From: Burkholderia cepacia
Lineage (GTDB): Bacteria; Pseudomonadota; Gammaproteobacteria; Burkholderiales; Burkholderiaceae
Assembly (NCBI RefSeq): GCF_029962485.1
Contig: NZ_CP073639.1
Coordinates: 372,001 to 436,000 of the forward strand
DNA: 64,000 nucleotides
Direction of reading: 5' to 3'
Both the position numbers and the translations under genes were made by a program. Shown here one piece after another: positions 9,798 through 19,205 of the stretch. Each line of letters starts with the position of its first letter. The stretch's first letter is position 1. The notes below the pieces were generated by a model. The model did no database searches and was not told the DNA's origin. It saw only the letters and a list, made by a program, of their open reading frames with translations.

Positions 9798-11687
9798 TCA
9801 GACCGCCCAGCAGGAGCAACCGAACGCGCCCCAGAAGCCCTTCGCGTCCGACGTCGGCAACGCACTACCCCACGCGCTCGCATGTGCATGCTCGTGCACG
9901 CTGCAGGCGCTGGCGCAGCCGCACATCGCGGCGGCAGCTGCACGTTGCAGCGGTGCACCGCCGCGCTGCGTCGCGCCCCAGCCACCGTAGCCGCCGTACT
10001 CGCGTACCGGCGACCAGTCCGGCATCGCGGGCGGAATCGGCGCGTCGTGCGACGCGAACGGGCCCGCGCCCCATACGATCCTGCCACCCACCACGGTCAG
10101 CAGCGCGGTCGTGTGTGCGATGTCGTCTTCCGCGCATGCGAAGAAGTCGCGATCCGGAACGACCACGTCGGCCAACTGCCCGACCGCGATGCGCCCTTTC
10201 TTGCCTTCTTCGTTCGAGAACCACGTCACGTACTCGGTCCACATGCGCAACGCGGTCTCGCGATCGAGCAGGTTGCGCTGCGGGTACATGCGCAGCCCGC
10301 CGATCGTCTTGCCCGTGACGAGCCAGGACAGCGATACCCACGGGTTGTACGACGCCACGCGCGTCGCGTCGGTGCCGGCCGACACCTTGAGGCCCTTCGA
10401 CAGCATCTTCGCGACCGGCGGCGTCGCTTCGGCCGCCTGCGCGCCGTAGCGCTCGACGAAGTATTCGCCCTGGTACGCCATCCGGTGCTGCACCGCGATG
10501 CCGCCGCCCAGCGCGGCGATACGATCCATCGATTTTTCGGTGATGGTTTCCGCGTGATCGAAGAACCAGTTCAGCCCTTCGAGCGGGATGTCCTTGTTCA
10601 CCTTCTCGAACACGTCGAGCGCGCGGCTGATCGTTTCGTCATAGGTCGCATGCATGCGCCACGGCCAGCGGTTCTGCGCGAGCACGCGCACGACGCCTTC
10701 GAGATCGTCTTCCATCTGCGCCGGCAGATCCGGGCGCGCAACGCGGAAGTCCTCGAAGTCGGCGGCCGAGAACACCAGCATTTCGCCCGCGCCGTTGTTG
10801 CGGAAATAGTCGGTGCCGTCGTGATATTTCGTGCTCTTGGTCCAGTTCACGAAGTCTTCCTTCTCCGCGTTCGGCTTCTGCGTGAACAGGTTGTAAGCAA
10901 TCCGGATCGTCATCTCGCCCGCGTCGTGCAGCTTGCGGATCACTTCGTAATCGTCGGGGTAATTCTGCGAACCGCCGCCCGCATCGATCACGCCCGTCAC
11001 GCCGAGACGGTTCAGTTCGCGCATGAAGTGGCGCGTCGAGTTGTATTGGTATTCGAACGGCAGCTTCGGCCCCTTCGCGAGCGTCGCGTACAGGATCGTC
11101 GCGTTCGGGTTCGCGAGCAGCAGCCCGGTCGGGTTGCCCGCCGCGTCACGCAGGATCGTGCCGCCCGGCGGCTCCGGCGTGTCCTTGGTATAGCCGACCA
11201 CGCGCAGCGCGGCCGCGTTCAGCAGCGCACGATCGTACAGGTGCAGGATGAACACCGGCGTATCGGGCGCGGCCGCGTTGAGTTCCTCGATCGTCGGCAG
11301 GCGCTTCTCGGCGAACTGGTGTTCGGTGAAGCCGCCGACCACGCGCACCCATTGCGGCGCGGGCGTGATCGCCACCTGCCGCTTGAGCATGTCCATTGCA
11401 ACCGAGAGCGATGGCACGCCGTCCCAGCGCAGCTCCATGTTGTAGTTCAGGCCGCCGCGAATCACGTGGCAGTGGTTGTCGATCAGGCCCGGCAGTGCGG
11501 CGCGGCCCCCCAGGTCGACGACCTTCGTCGCGCGGCTGGCAAGCGGCATCACGTCCGCGTCGGTGCCGACCGCGACGAAGCGGCCGTCCTTGATCGCGAC
11601 GGCGGTCGCGACGGGGTTCGCGCGGTCAAGGGTCGTGAACCTTCCGTTGTGAAGGATCAGATCCGGTTGGGACTCGGTTGCGGTCAT
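9798..11687 (-). CDS. YtcJ-type amidohydrolase with a cysteine-rich C-terminal tail
   Basis: About 629 residues of the metal-dependent amidohydrolase superfamily (YtcJ-like). Visible are the N-terminal composite beta-domain (LILHNGRFTTLD, AVAIKDGRFVAVG), the metal site in LPGLIDNHCHVIRGGLN, MHATYDET and SAGTDATRVASYNPW near the active-site Asp. Substrate unknown. After about residue 580 there is an unusual tail with five cysteines and several histidines (AMCGCASACSVHEHAH and a final GCSCWAV) that the second paralog (53976-55844) lacks. The ATG at 11687 has GAGGTG upstream; an ATG at 11693 is possible. Leftward operon with the XapX gene and DoxX. Confidence 0.85.
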   Translation of the reverse strand: MTATESQPDLILHNGRFTTLDRANPVATAVAIKDGRFVAVGTDADVMPLASRATKVVDLGGRAALPGLIDNHCHVIRGGLNYNMELRWDGVPSLSVAMDMLKRQVAITPAPQWVRVVGGFTEHQFAEKRLPTIEELNAAAPDTPVFILHLYDRALLNAAALRVVGYTKDTPEPPGGTILRDAAGNPTGLLLANPNATILYATLAKGPKLPFEYQYNSTRHFMRELNRLGVTGVIDAGGGSQNYPDDYEVIRKLHDAGEMTIRIAYNLFTQKPNAEKEDFVNWTKSTKYHDGTDYFRNNGAGEMLVFSAADFEDFRVARPDLPAQMEDDLEGVVRVLAQNRWPWRMHATYDETISRALDVFEKVNKDIPLEGLNWFFDHAETITEKSMDRIAALGGGIAVQHRMAYQGEYFVERYGAQAAEATPPVAKMLSKGLKVSAGTDATRVASYNPWVSLSWLVTGKTIGGLRMYPQRNLLDRETALRMWTEYVTWFSNEEGKKGRIAVGQLADVVVPDRDFFACAEDDIAHTTALLTVVGGRIVWGAGPFASHDAPIPPAMPDWSPVREYGGYGGWGATQRGGAPLQRAAAAAMCGCASACSVHEHAHASAWGSALPTSDAKGFWGAFGCSCWAV

Positions 11688-11706
11688 GTGCATCACCTCG
11701 TTTCGA

Positions 11707-11874
11707 TCAGAAGCCAAAAATCTGTCTGACGGCGGGAACGGCCTGTACGCCGATCACCATGCCGAGCAACCCGACAAGGGCAATCAGCGGCGGTGCCGGA
11801 GAACGAACCTTGATTGCGCTGTAGAGCACGCCGATCAGCAAGCCCGCGCCAAGGGAAACCAGATAAGGTTCCAT
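11707..11874 (-). CDS. XapX domain membrane protein (55 aa)
   Basis: A tiny two-helix membrane protein: MEPYLVSLGAGLLIGVLYSA, then RSPAPPLIALVGLLGMVIG, ending VPAVRQIFGF. The SPAPP segment between two glycine-rich helices is characteristic of XapX domain proteins, whose role is unknown. It lies 19 bp upstream of the amidohydrolase in the same direction. A second member is at 13040-13321. The ATG at 11874 was chosen because the family starts here; the open frame upstream is unrelated sequence. Confidence 0.75.
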   Translation of the reverse strand: MEPYLVSLGAGLLIGVLYSAIKVRSPAPPLIALVGLLGMVIGVQAVPAVRQIFGF

Positions 11875-12042
11875 ACGATCAATGTCCCGGTCAGGTTGGA
11901 GTGCAGGCGCTACGTCCTGGAAAACAGGCGCGGGCAACATCCGTGAAGCAGTCACGGACGCCGCCCGCGATTTCATGGAGCCGATGACGCGCATTCGTGT
12001 ACGACGCGCGGCATCGGCGCAGGCAGTCGCAACTGCCCGCGA

Positions 12043-12729
12043 TTACTTCGCCGGTACCGGTGCAATCGCCTCGTGCGGCGTCGCGGTGCGCTGTGCAGTC
12101 TTGTGGACCATCGTGTACGCGTAGTCGACACCCATCCCGTACGCGCCCGAATGCTCCTTCGCGATCGCCATCACCGCGTCGTAGGTTTCGCGGTGCGCCC
12201 AGTCGCGCTGCCACTCGAGCAGGACCTGCTGCCACGTCACCGGCACGACGCCGGCCTGCACCATCCGCTGCATCGCGAAGTCGTGCGCGTCCTTCGACGT
12301 GCCGCCCGATGCGTCGGCGACCATGTAGATTTCGTAGTCGCCTTCGAGCATCGCGCAGAGCGCGAACGTCGTGTTGCAGACCTCCGTCCACAGGCCGGAG
12401 ACGACCACCTTCTTGCGGCCGTTCGCGGCCAGCGCGTCGCGAACCTTCTGGTCGTCCCACGAGTTCATCGACGTGCGTTCGAGTGTCTTCTGGTTCGGGA
12501 ACACGTCGAGCAACTCGGGATAGGTGTAACCCGAGAAGCTCTCGCTCTCGACCGTCGTGATCGTGGTCGGGATATTGAACACCTTCGCGGCCTTCGCGAG
12601 CCCGACGACGTTGTTCTTCAACACCTGACGATCGATCGACTGCACGCCGAACGCCATCTGCGGCTGCTGGTCGATGAAGATGATCTGGCTGTTGTGGGGG
12701 GTGAGTACTTCAAGCTTCGGATTGCTCAT
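12043..12729 (-). CDS. Isochorismatase-like cysteine hydrolase (YcaC-type)
   Basis: About 228 residues of the isochorismatase/cysteine hydrolase superfamily. The catalytic triad candidates are the Asp in IIFIDQQPQM, the Lys in GRKKVVVSG and the Cys in SGLWTEVCNTTFALC. The closest described group is YcaC-like hydrolases of unknown substrate. ATG at 12729 (MSNPKLEVLTP); an ATG at 12738 would add three residues and lies directly behind AAGGAT. It heads the leftward group XapX, amidohydrolase, DoxX, cytochrome, with a 168-bp gap to XapX. The upstream region holds an inverted repeat that may be a LysR operator. Confidence 0.82.
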   Translation of the reverse strand: MSNPKLEVLTPHNSQIIFIDQQPQMAFGVQSIDRQVLKNNVVGLAKAAKVFNIPTTITTVESESFSGYTYPELLDVFPNQKTLERTSMNSWDDQKVRDALAANGRKKVVVSGLWTEVCNTTFALCAMLEGDYEIYMVADASGGTSKDAHDFAMQRMVQAGVVPVTWQQVLLEWQRDWAHRETYDAVMAIAKEHSGAYGMGVDYAYTMVHKTAQRTATPHEAIAPVPAK

Positions 12730-13039
12730 GGCGGTCATATCCTTTGACGCGGGAAAAGAGAGAGCCTGCCTCGCCGGCCAACCGGGAGGCGCCCACTGCG
12801 CTGTGACGGGAGGTTCGCCTACCAGCCGGTGTCATTCAACACGCGAATTCATCGTAGCGCCAATTAATCGATTTGATTAATAAAAACCCTAAATACAGGC
12901 CTTAAAAGATCTTAAAACCGTCGAATTGAATACACGTCGCCGGAGCAGACCTGCTACGCTCCAAAGTGATTTCCCGATCGTCGACCGATCGGTATTTATC
13001 CGGATTTTTCACACGGTTGTCATTGCCCTTATCCGTATC
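12730..13039. promoter_or_regulatory. Divergent promoter region with a perfect inverted repeat
   Basis: This 310-bp AT-richer region separates the leftward cysteine hydrolase operon from the rightward XapX gene. ATTAATC at 12863-12869 and GATTAAT at 12875-12881 are perfect 7-bp arms around a 5-nt spacer; this contains the T-N11-A pattern of LysR boxes, and a LysR gene lies at 13438. CTTAAAA occurs twice with a 10-bp period at 12901 and 12911. No coding frame is credible. The operator assignment is inference. Confidence 0.55.
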
Positions 13040-13321
13040 ATGACGTCCTATATTGCATCGTTATTGGCCGGCATTCTCGCGGGCATCGTCTACGCGCTGA
13101 TCGGTGTTGCATCGCCGGCGCCGCCCACCGTCGCGCTGGCCGGCCTGCTGGGCATCCTCGCCGGCGAACAGATCCTGCCGGTCGCACGCCGCGTGCTGTC
13201 CGGGATCCATCTGAAAACCGCGTGGAGCGACGCGAAGTGCGGCCAGCACATGTTCGGCACACTGCCCGGTGCGCAGGCCACCAGGGCTGCCACGAAGAAA
13301 GAGCCGTCGACGCCGGCCTGA
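13040..13321 (+). CDS. XapX domain membrane protein with an extended tail (93 aa)
   Basis: Second XapX-type protein: MTSYIASLLAGILAGIVYAL, a SPAPPTVALAGLLGILAG helix, then a soluble tail of about 40 residues (HLKTAWSDAKCGQHMFG and a Lys/Glu-rich end) that the first copy lacks. Paired helices around SPAPP identify the family; the role is unknown. The ATG at 13040 begins the conserved segment, though no good ribosome site precedes it and the open frame extends back to 12926. It is divergent from the cysteine hydrolase operon and precedes the LysR gene. Confidence 0.65.
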   Translation: MTSYIASLLAGILAGIVYALIGVASPAPPTVALAGLLGILAGEQILPVARRVLSGIHLKTAWSDAKCGQHMFGTLPGAQATRAATKKEPSTPA

Positions 13322-13437
13322 CGCGCATCGATCGAGGGCGGCCTGCACCCGTACGCGGATGAATTGTCGTGATCCGTCTTGGAGCCGGCGGTGCTTGGCG
13401 ATAACATGACAGCCCGATGTCCCCCGTGGAATTCATC

Positions 13438-14346
13438 ATGAAGCTGTCATTCGAAGCGCTCGAGGCACTGGACGCGATCGACCGCACCGGCACGTTCGCC
13501 GAAGCCGCCGAGTTGCTGCACCGCGTACCGTCCGCGCTGACTTATCTCGTGCAAAAGCTCGAAAGCGATCTCGACGTCGCGCTGTTCGACCGCAGCGGGC
13601 GCCGCGCGAAGCTCACGCACGCGGGCCGCGTGGTCGTCGAGGAAGGTCGCCGGCTCCTGCATGCGGCCGAGCAGCTCGAACTGAAGGCGCAGCGCGCGCA
13701 GCAAGGCTGGGAAACCGAGGTGCGCATCTGCATCGACGAGATCCTGCCCTTCGAGGCATTGTGGCCCTACGTGCATGCGTTCTACGGGCTCGAGATGAGC
13801 ACGCGGCTGCGGCTGTCCACCGAAGTCCTCGGCGGCACCTGGGATGCGCTGATTTCGCGTCGCGCGGATCTCGTCGTCGGCGCGGCGGGCGAGCCGCCGG
13901 AATTGCCGGACATCGTCGCGCGGCCGATCGGCTCGCTCAAGCATGTGTTCGCCGTCGCACCGACCCATCCGCTCGCGGCGTTGCCCGAACCGCTGTCGAT
14001 GGCATCCGTCGTCGAGCATCGCGGCGCCGTCATCAGCGATACGTCGCGCGAGCTGCAGCCGCGCTCGGTCGCGATCGACGCCGGGCAGCCGTATCTTGCC
14101 GTCCCCACCCTCGCCGCCAAACTGGCCGCGCAATGCGAAGGGCTCGCCGTCGGTACGCTGCCGGATTGCATCGCCGCCCGCGCAATCGCGCAGGGCAAGC
14201 TCGTCGCACGGCAGGTGACTGGCATGCGCGACACGACGCAATGCTATATCGCGTGGCGCGGCGACGAGGCCGGGCGCGCACTGCACTGGTGGGTCGACCA
14301 GCTCGCGCAGCCCGATCTCGTCGACCGGTTCACCGCGCTCGTCTGA
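13438..14346 (+). CDS. LysR family transcriptional regulator
   Basis: 302 residues with the N-terminal winged helix-turn-helix (MKLSFEALEALDAIDRTGTF, LTYLVQKLESDL, LFDRSGRRAKLT) and a periplasmic-binding-like effector domain. The ATG at 13438 puts the HTH at the usual position; ATG 13417 would add seven residues. It probably regulates the divergent group beginning at 12729 and the XapX gene; the inverted repeat at 12863-12881 is the best candidate site. The effector is unknown. It ends convergently with the MscS-type channel. Confidence 0.88.
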   Translation: MKLSFEALEALDAIDRTGTFAEAAELLHRVPSALTYLVQKLESDLDVALFDRSGRRAKLTHAGRVVVEEGRRLLHAAEQLELKAQRAQQGWETEVRICIDEILPFEALWPYVHAFYGLEMSTRLRLSTEVLGGTWDALISRRADLVVGAAGEPPELPDIVARPIGSLKHVFAVAPTHPLAALPEPLSMASVVEHRGAVISDTSRELQPRSVAIDAGQPYLAVPTLAAKLAAQCEGLAVGTLPDCIAARAIAQGKLVARQVTGMRDTTQCYIAWRGDEAGRALHWWVDQLAQPDLVDRFTALV

Positions 14347-14383
14347 CGCTGCCGCCCGCGGACGCCGAACCGCGCGCCCCGTG

Positions 14384-15847
14384 TCAGCCGAACGAATCAT
14401 GCAGGCGCTTCATCTCCTTCTCCAGCCACTCGATCAGGTTGAACGACGCGTGCGCACTGGCGGCCGGCGGGATCATCATCTTCTCCTCGGTCGCGATGTG
14501 TTCGGACAGCGATTCGCACATCAGCCGCCCGAGCTCGGGTTTGCGCGCGATCAACGGCGACAGGTCGCGGCTGCTCAACTGAAAGGCCGTCACTGTCGTC
14601 ACCGCGTAGACGCTCGCATGCAGCTGCGTGCCGGCCAGCACGACCGACTGGCCGATCGCGTCGCCCGGCGCCATCCGCCTCACCTCGATATCGCCCGTCG
14701 CACCCGGCACGAACACCGACGCGACGCCGGCCCCGACGATCGTCAGCAGGCGCGTATCGGCATTCGAGGCGTAGATCACGTCCCCTTTGTGGAACACGCG
14801 TGACGCGAGTGAATCGGCGAGCACCGCCAGGTCGTCGTCGCCGAGCTGCCGGAAGAGTTCGACCGCGTGCAGCAGCCGTTGCGCGCGCGACATCGGCCGG
14901 TGCGTCGCGGCCGTCCCGCCCAGCGGGCGCAACGTGATGTCCGCGGCGGCCAGGTGCCGGTGAGCCAGGTCGTAGAGGCGATTGCGCACCGCCACTTTCT
15001 TTTGCAGCGCGTCGACGTAACAGACGAGTTCGTATTCGATGGAATTGGTCCGGAATGCCTTGACGACCGACACCGGCGCGGGGCTCGCCAGCACTTCCAG
15101 CGAACTGGCGGCGGCGCGATCGAGCGCATCGATCACGATGGCCGGCCGCACTTCCGGATCGATCTCGATCGTCAGCGTCACGCCGTGCACGTTCTCGGGT
15201 TCGCTCAGGTTGACGATCGTCGTCTTCGCCGCCGTGCTGTTCGGCACGACGACCAGGTTGCCGAGGCCGTTGATCAGCTTCGTCGCGCGCCAGTTGCTTT
15301 CGACGATGCGTCCTTCCAGCTCGCCGATGGTCACCGTGTCGCCGAGCCGGAACGGCTGGGTCGTATTCAGCACGAGGCCGGAAAACACGTCGTTCAGCGT
15401 GTTCTGGACGGCCAGCCCGAGGATCACGGCCACCGCGCCGGAAGTCGCGACCAGGCCGCTCAGCGGCAGGCCGAGCACGTAGCCGAGCGCAGCCACCGCA
15501 GCCGCGCCGAACACGGCGCCGGCAGCGATGTCGTGAAACAGCCGCTGGGTGCGCCACGCGCGCGGCAGCAGCAGATGGTCGAGCATCAGGCTGAACACGA
15601 GCGCGCACTGCAGCCACCACGCGACTCCGATCACCTGGATCGCCAGCCGGTCGAGCCGGTCGGGCGACGGCGGCACCGCGAGCGGGCTCACGCCGGTTGC
15701 GAACAGCACATAGGTCAGCGCGGCGAATGACGCGCAGCGCCATATCGCCTTCGTCGTCGAACGGCCGGGCCCGAGCAACCGCCATGCGACGAGATCGACA
15801 ACGACGATCGGCAAGCCGTAGGCGACCGTGGCGGACAGGTTCAGCAT
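14384..15847 (-). CDS. Mechanosensitive channel (MscS type) fused to a cyclic-nucleotide-binding-like domain
   Basis: 487 residues. The first half has about five hydrophobic helices and an MscS core (glycine/alanine-rich pore helix near GLVATSGAVAVILGLAVQNT, then QPFRLGDTVTIGELEGRIVE). The C-terminal part from about residue 330 resembles a CRP-like cNMP-binding domain (LADSLASRVFHKGDVIY, MAPGDAIGQSVVLAGT), so nucleotide binding may gate the channel. Such fusions exist in proteobacteria. Start ATG 15847. Inner-membrane protein for osmotic or ion response; the ligand is unverified. Confidence 0.88.
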   Translation of the reverse strand: MLNLSATVAYGLPIVVVDLVAWRLLGPGRSTTKAIWRCASFAALTYVLFATGVSPLAVPPSPDRLDRLAIQVIGVAWWLQCALVFSLMLDHLLLPRAWRTQRLFHDIAAGAVFGAAAVAALGYVLGLPLSGLVATSGAVAVILGLAVQNTLNDVFSGLVLNTTQPFRLGDTVTIGELEGRIVESNWRATKLINGLGNLVVVPNSTAAKTTIVNLSEPENVHGVTLTIEIDPEVRPAIVIDALDRAAASSLEVLASPAPVSVVKAFRTNSIEYELVCYVDALQKKVAVRNRLYDLAHRHLAAADITLRPLGGTAATHRPMSRAQRLLHAVELFRQLGDDDLAVLADSLASRVFHKGDVIYASNADTRLLTIVGAGVASVFVPGATGDIEVRRMAPGDAIGQSVVLAGTQLHASVYAVTTVTAFQLSSRDLSPLIARKPELGRLMCESLSEHIATEEKMMIPPAASAHASFNLIEWLEKEMKRLHDSFG

Positions 15848-16209
15848 GCGGGAACGGGCTGCGTGCGCGCTTCACGACTGGCGGGGAATTCGCGCGATCG
15901 CATGGCTCGCGCTAGCCGATCCGGCGAGCGGCCGCCGGCAGCGAATCGTGATGTGACAGATCGGGCTGGACAGGTTTCATGCGGTCGTGGTTCGATGACG
16001 CGCGAAGCTGCCGCGGCAACGCATGTGCCGACCACAGCCCCACGCTGGTTCAATGGCGTCGCGACATCAAGGCGCGGCGGTACGGGCCGATCTGTTGCCC
16101 GCACGCGTGCGAATCGCCGACGGTCCGCGTGCATGCAATGTAGACGCACCGGTCGGCCGGGTCCTTTGTCCAGGCTGAATTGTTCTGAATTCGTCAGCGG
16201 CGCGCGCCG
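15848..16209. other. Intergenic region, nothing convincing
   Basis: The 362 bp between the channel gene start and the end of the winged-helix regulator gene contain no frame with a start, ribosome site and protein-like composition. It presumably holds the promoter of the channel gene, but no clear -35/-10 pair was seen. Confidence 0.4.
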
Positions 16210-18003
16210 CTAGGCGTCACGCGGCGGTACCTCGGCCTCGCCCGCCTCGAACCTGAGCGCATGCACCTGGGTCCATGCGTCGTGCACAACGTGCGTCGGC
16301 CCCGAGGTATGGGCGAGCGCGGCAGCATAGGCGGCAAGCAGGCGAACGCGTGCATCTTCGAGAGCCCGAGTCTCGGTCATATTCCGCATTGCATCGAGTG
16401 CCGCGCGAGCCCGTTCGCGACACTCGTCCACGAGCGAAAGGTCGAACAGGCACGGGACCGCAACAGCCGCAAGCGCGACGCCGATCTCCGCGTCGCCGTT
16501 CGGAGAAAACGCCCAGTCGAGTGCCGCGCGCAGATTGCCGAGTTCGCGGCGAATCACGTCGAGCCGCGATTCGTCGAGCGACCCGTGATCGTCGACGGGC
16601 GCAAGCCTGAACAGCGCGTGGAAGTAATTCGCGTGCGCGCGCGCTGCGGCCCCGCATTCGCCGTTGTTCGCGAGCTGCTGCAGCGCATAGGCGCGCGTCG
16701 TGGTCAGCAGCCTGTAGCGCGGCGCGCCATGCGCGCACTCCAGGCTCAGCAGCGACTTCGAGACAAGGCCGGCAATCGTATCGAGCAGATCCGCATCTTC
16801 CAGGCCCTTCGTTCCGACGATATCGCGTACCGCGTCGATCGAGAAGCTGTCTCGGAACACGCCGAGCCATCGCAACAGATGGCGCTCGGCGTCCCCGAGC
16901 AGGCGGTAGCTCCAGTCGTACATCGCCTGCAGTGTCTGATGCCGCGGCAAGGCCGTGCGAAAACCACCGGTCAGCAACCTGAAATGATCGTCGAGATGCG
17001 CGGCCAGTACGTCGATGCCGAGCACGGCCGCGCGGGCCGCGGCCAGTTCGATGGCGAGCGGCAGGCCGTCGAGGCGGCGGCAGACCGACGCCATCAGCGA
17101 CAGACTGCGTGCGTCGAGCGGAAAGCGCGGGTCGGCGGCGCATGCGCGCGCCGAGAACAATTGCACCGCGCTTGCGCTGATGGCCTCGTCGTTGCCGGCG
17201 CTTTCGCCGGGTACATCGAGCGGTGGAATCGGGCACAGCCGTTCGCCCTGGATGCGCAGCGCCTCGCGGCTGGTCGCGAGAACGCACAGTCCGGCATCCG
17301 ACTCGGTCAGCGCAGTCGCGATCTGCGCGGCGGCGTCGAGCAGGTGTTCGCAATTGTCGAGCACGAGCAACATCCGGCGATGCGCGACACTCGACAGCAC
17401 CGCTTCGAGCGTCAACGATCCGCCCGGCTGCTCGATGTCGAATGCAACGGCCAGCGCGTCGGGAACGAATTGCGGACAGGCTACCGTGGCCAGCGACACG
17501 AACGCGGCACCGTCCGGAAAGCTCGCCTCGGCCCTCATGGCGGCCTCGATGGCGACCCGCGTCTTGCCGATGCCGCCCGCACCGACCAGCGTCACGACGC
17601 GCGCGGTGTCGAGCGCCGCCAGCACGTCGGAGACTGTCTGCTCCCGGCCGACGAGCGCGGTGGGTGTGGGCGCCAGCCGCGATGCCGCGGGCCGCGCTGG
17701 CACCGCGCCTTCGGCCTGACCGCCCACCAGCCGATAACCGCGCCCCGGTACCGTCACGATCAGGTTGCGGTCGTCCGCCAGCGCCTTGCGCAACGCGGCG
17801 ACGTGCACCTGCAGGTTGTTTTCCTCCACGATCGTGTGCGGCCACACGCGCTGCATGATCTCGTCTTTCGAGACCAACGCGCCGTTCGCCCGAATCAGGA
17901 GTTCGAGAATTTCGAATGCGCGACTGCCGATGCGCAGCAGTTTGCCGTTCGAGCGAATTTCACGCCTGTCAAGAAATACGTGTAGCGTTCCAATCCGGAT
18001 CAT
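16210..18003 (-). CDS. Winged-helix/STAND ATPase transcriptional regulator (597 aa)
   Basis: An OmpR/PhoB-type winged helix occupies about residues 1-95 (FEILELLIRANGALVSKDEI, VPGRGYRLVGG), followed by an NB-ARC-like ATPase with Walker A GAGGIGKT at about 141-148, Walker B-like MLLVLDNCEHLL and LATSREALRIQGE, then a helical region. There is no receiver domain, so activation is probably through ATP and an unknown ligand rather than phosphorylation. ATG 18003; the frame upstream begins only with TTG. It is divergent from the HD-like gene at 18516. One of three such regulators in the window; its C-terminal helical part is much shorter than that of the 56009 paralog. Confidence 0.88.
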   Translation of the reverse strand: MIRIGTLHVFLDRREIRSNGKLLRIGSRAFEILELLIRANGALVSKDEIMQRVWPHTIVEENNLQVHVAALRKALADDRNLIVTVPGRGYRLVGGQAEGAVPARPAASRLAPTPTALVGREQTVSDVLAALDTARVVTLVGAGGIGKTRVAIEAAMRAEASFPDGAAFVSLATVACPQFVPDALAVAFDIEQPGGSLTLEAVLSSVAHRRMLLVLDNCEHLLDAAAQIATALTESDAGLCVLATSREALRIQGERLCPIPPLDVPGESAGNDEAISASAVQLFSARACAADPRFPLDARSLSLMASVCRRLDGLPLAIELAAARAAVLGIDVLAAHLDDHFRLLTGGFRTALPRHQTLQAMYDWSYRLLGDAERHLLRWLGVFRDSFSIDAVRDIVGTKGLEDADLLDTIAGLVSKSLLSLECAHGAPRYRLLTTTRAYALQQLANNGECGAAARAHANYFHALFRLAPVDDHGSLDESRLDVIRRELGNLRAALDWAFSPNGDAEIGVALAAVAVPCLFDLSLVDECRERARAALDAMRNMTETRALEDARVRLLAAYAAALAHTSGPTHVVHDAWTQVHALRFEAGEAEVPPRDA

Positions 18004-18515
18004 GAGAATTTTCAATCGATTGCGTGCATCGATGCCCTGTCAAAAGTGACATCGATTTGACGCCAATGCTACGGCATTTGCCTCTTGCGATGATTCAAAT
18101 AATCAGAATCTATTGAGCAAATTTTTTGAATCGATGAAAACCACGATTTTCCCGGCGTCTCCGCCCCGTGTGCGCCACGACCTGCCTTGTGCGGTGCGGT
18201 GTGGCCTCCTCCATTCACAACACGCGAAACAGTGATTCATCCATGAACCTGTTTTGTAGGATAAAACGCGCGATTTACCGGAATTAAATTCTTCGACTCG
18301 TTAATTGAAAATGGAATCGCGCCTGATTTTCGGATAAAAACAGGTAAAAAAGACGTGCGGGGTGTAGTGAAACCGATTCCGCGCGGGATGGCCGGTCGGA
18401 TTTTCCGTTCATAACGATTCAGGCGCCGCTCAGGACATTCACCGGCACGGCGCGCGACGATGCATCGATGGCGCCGGCGTCGAGCGACTGCCGCCCTGCC
18501 GCGAGGAGCACGACC
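18004..18515. promoter_or_regulatory. AT-rich divergent intergenic region
   Basis: A 512-bp region between the winged-helix regulator and the HD-like gene, clearly richer in A/T than its surroundings. GGATAAAA occurs twice (about 18249 and 18338), and CCTGTTTT and AAAACAGG form distant arms roughly 100 bp apart. No coding frame. Likely carries both divergent promoters; AT-richness would suit H-NS-type silencing, which is inference. Confidence 0.45.
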
Positions 18516-19157
18516 ATGGGCAACCGTATTGCCGGCATCAGGATTCCCGACGGCCCGCTCGCACGGGAAGCCGCCGACACCGTGCGCGCGTGCGAACCGG
18601 AGCTGCTGTTCCGGCACGCGATGCGCGTGTTCGCGTTTGCATCGATCATCGGGCTGCGTCGCGACATCGAATTCAACGCCGAACTGCTGTACGTCGCCGC
18701 GCTGTTCCATCACTTCGGATTGACGGAGCGCTACCGGCATTCGCGTCGGCGCTTCGAGATCGACGGCGCGAATGCGGCGCACGCATTCCTCGGAGGATAC
18801 GGCGTCGCGGCCGACGATGCGGAGGAAGTCTGGCGCGCGATCGCGCTGCATGCGGCGTTCGGGATCCACTCGTACATGACGCCGCTGACGGCGTTGCTCG
18901 GCGCCGGCGTCGAGACCGATCTCTTCGCGCATCACTTCGACGAGGTGGGCCGGTCCGAACGCGACGCGATCGTGCGCGCGTGGCCGCGCGGCCCTTGCTT
19001 CAAGGAACTGTTTCTCGAAGCGCTCGCCGCTGGCACCGCCCATCGCCCCGCGACTACGTTCGGCAACGTGTACGCCGACGTGCTCGAGCGTTGCGACCCG
19101 GACTATCGTCGGACGAATTTCTGCGGCCTGGTGCTCGGGTCGAAATGGACGGAGTGA
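18516..19157 (+). CDS. HD-domain-like protein (cyanamide hydratase-type fold), altered HD doublet
   Basis: 213 residues resembling HD-superfamily proteins related to cyanamide hydratase. The first ligand position appears as LLFRHAMRVFAFA, the usual His-Asp doublet segment reads YVAALFHHFGLT (His-His rather than His-Asp), and the third His is in WRAIALHAAFG. The Asp to His change could alter metal binding. GAGGAG precedes the ATG at good spacing, and the open frame upstream was not used. It is divergent from the 16210 winged-helix regulator. A paralog lies at 53207-53878, near another such regulator. Confidence 0.72.
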   Translation: MGNRIAGIRIPDGPLAREAADTVRACEPELLFRHAMRVFAFASIIGLRRDIEFNAELLYVAALFHHFGLTERYRHSRRRFEIDGANAAHAFLGGYGVAADDAEEVWRAIALHAAFGIHSYMTPLTALLGAGVETDLFAHHFDEVGRSERDAIVRAWPRGPCFKELFLEALAAGTAHRPATTFGNVYADVLERCDPDYRRTNFCGLVLGSKWTE

Positions 19158-19205
19158 ACCGGCCGTTCGGCCGCGCCCGCTCCGCCGCATCACTGCCGCC
19201 GCGGG

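Noticed and set aside
15848..16209. Plus-strand ORF of about 116 codons (15863-16213) in the gap between channel and regulator genes
   Set aside because: No ribosome site, Arg/Thr/Ser-rich composition, and no similarity to any family I know.
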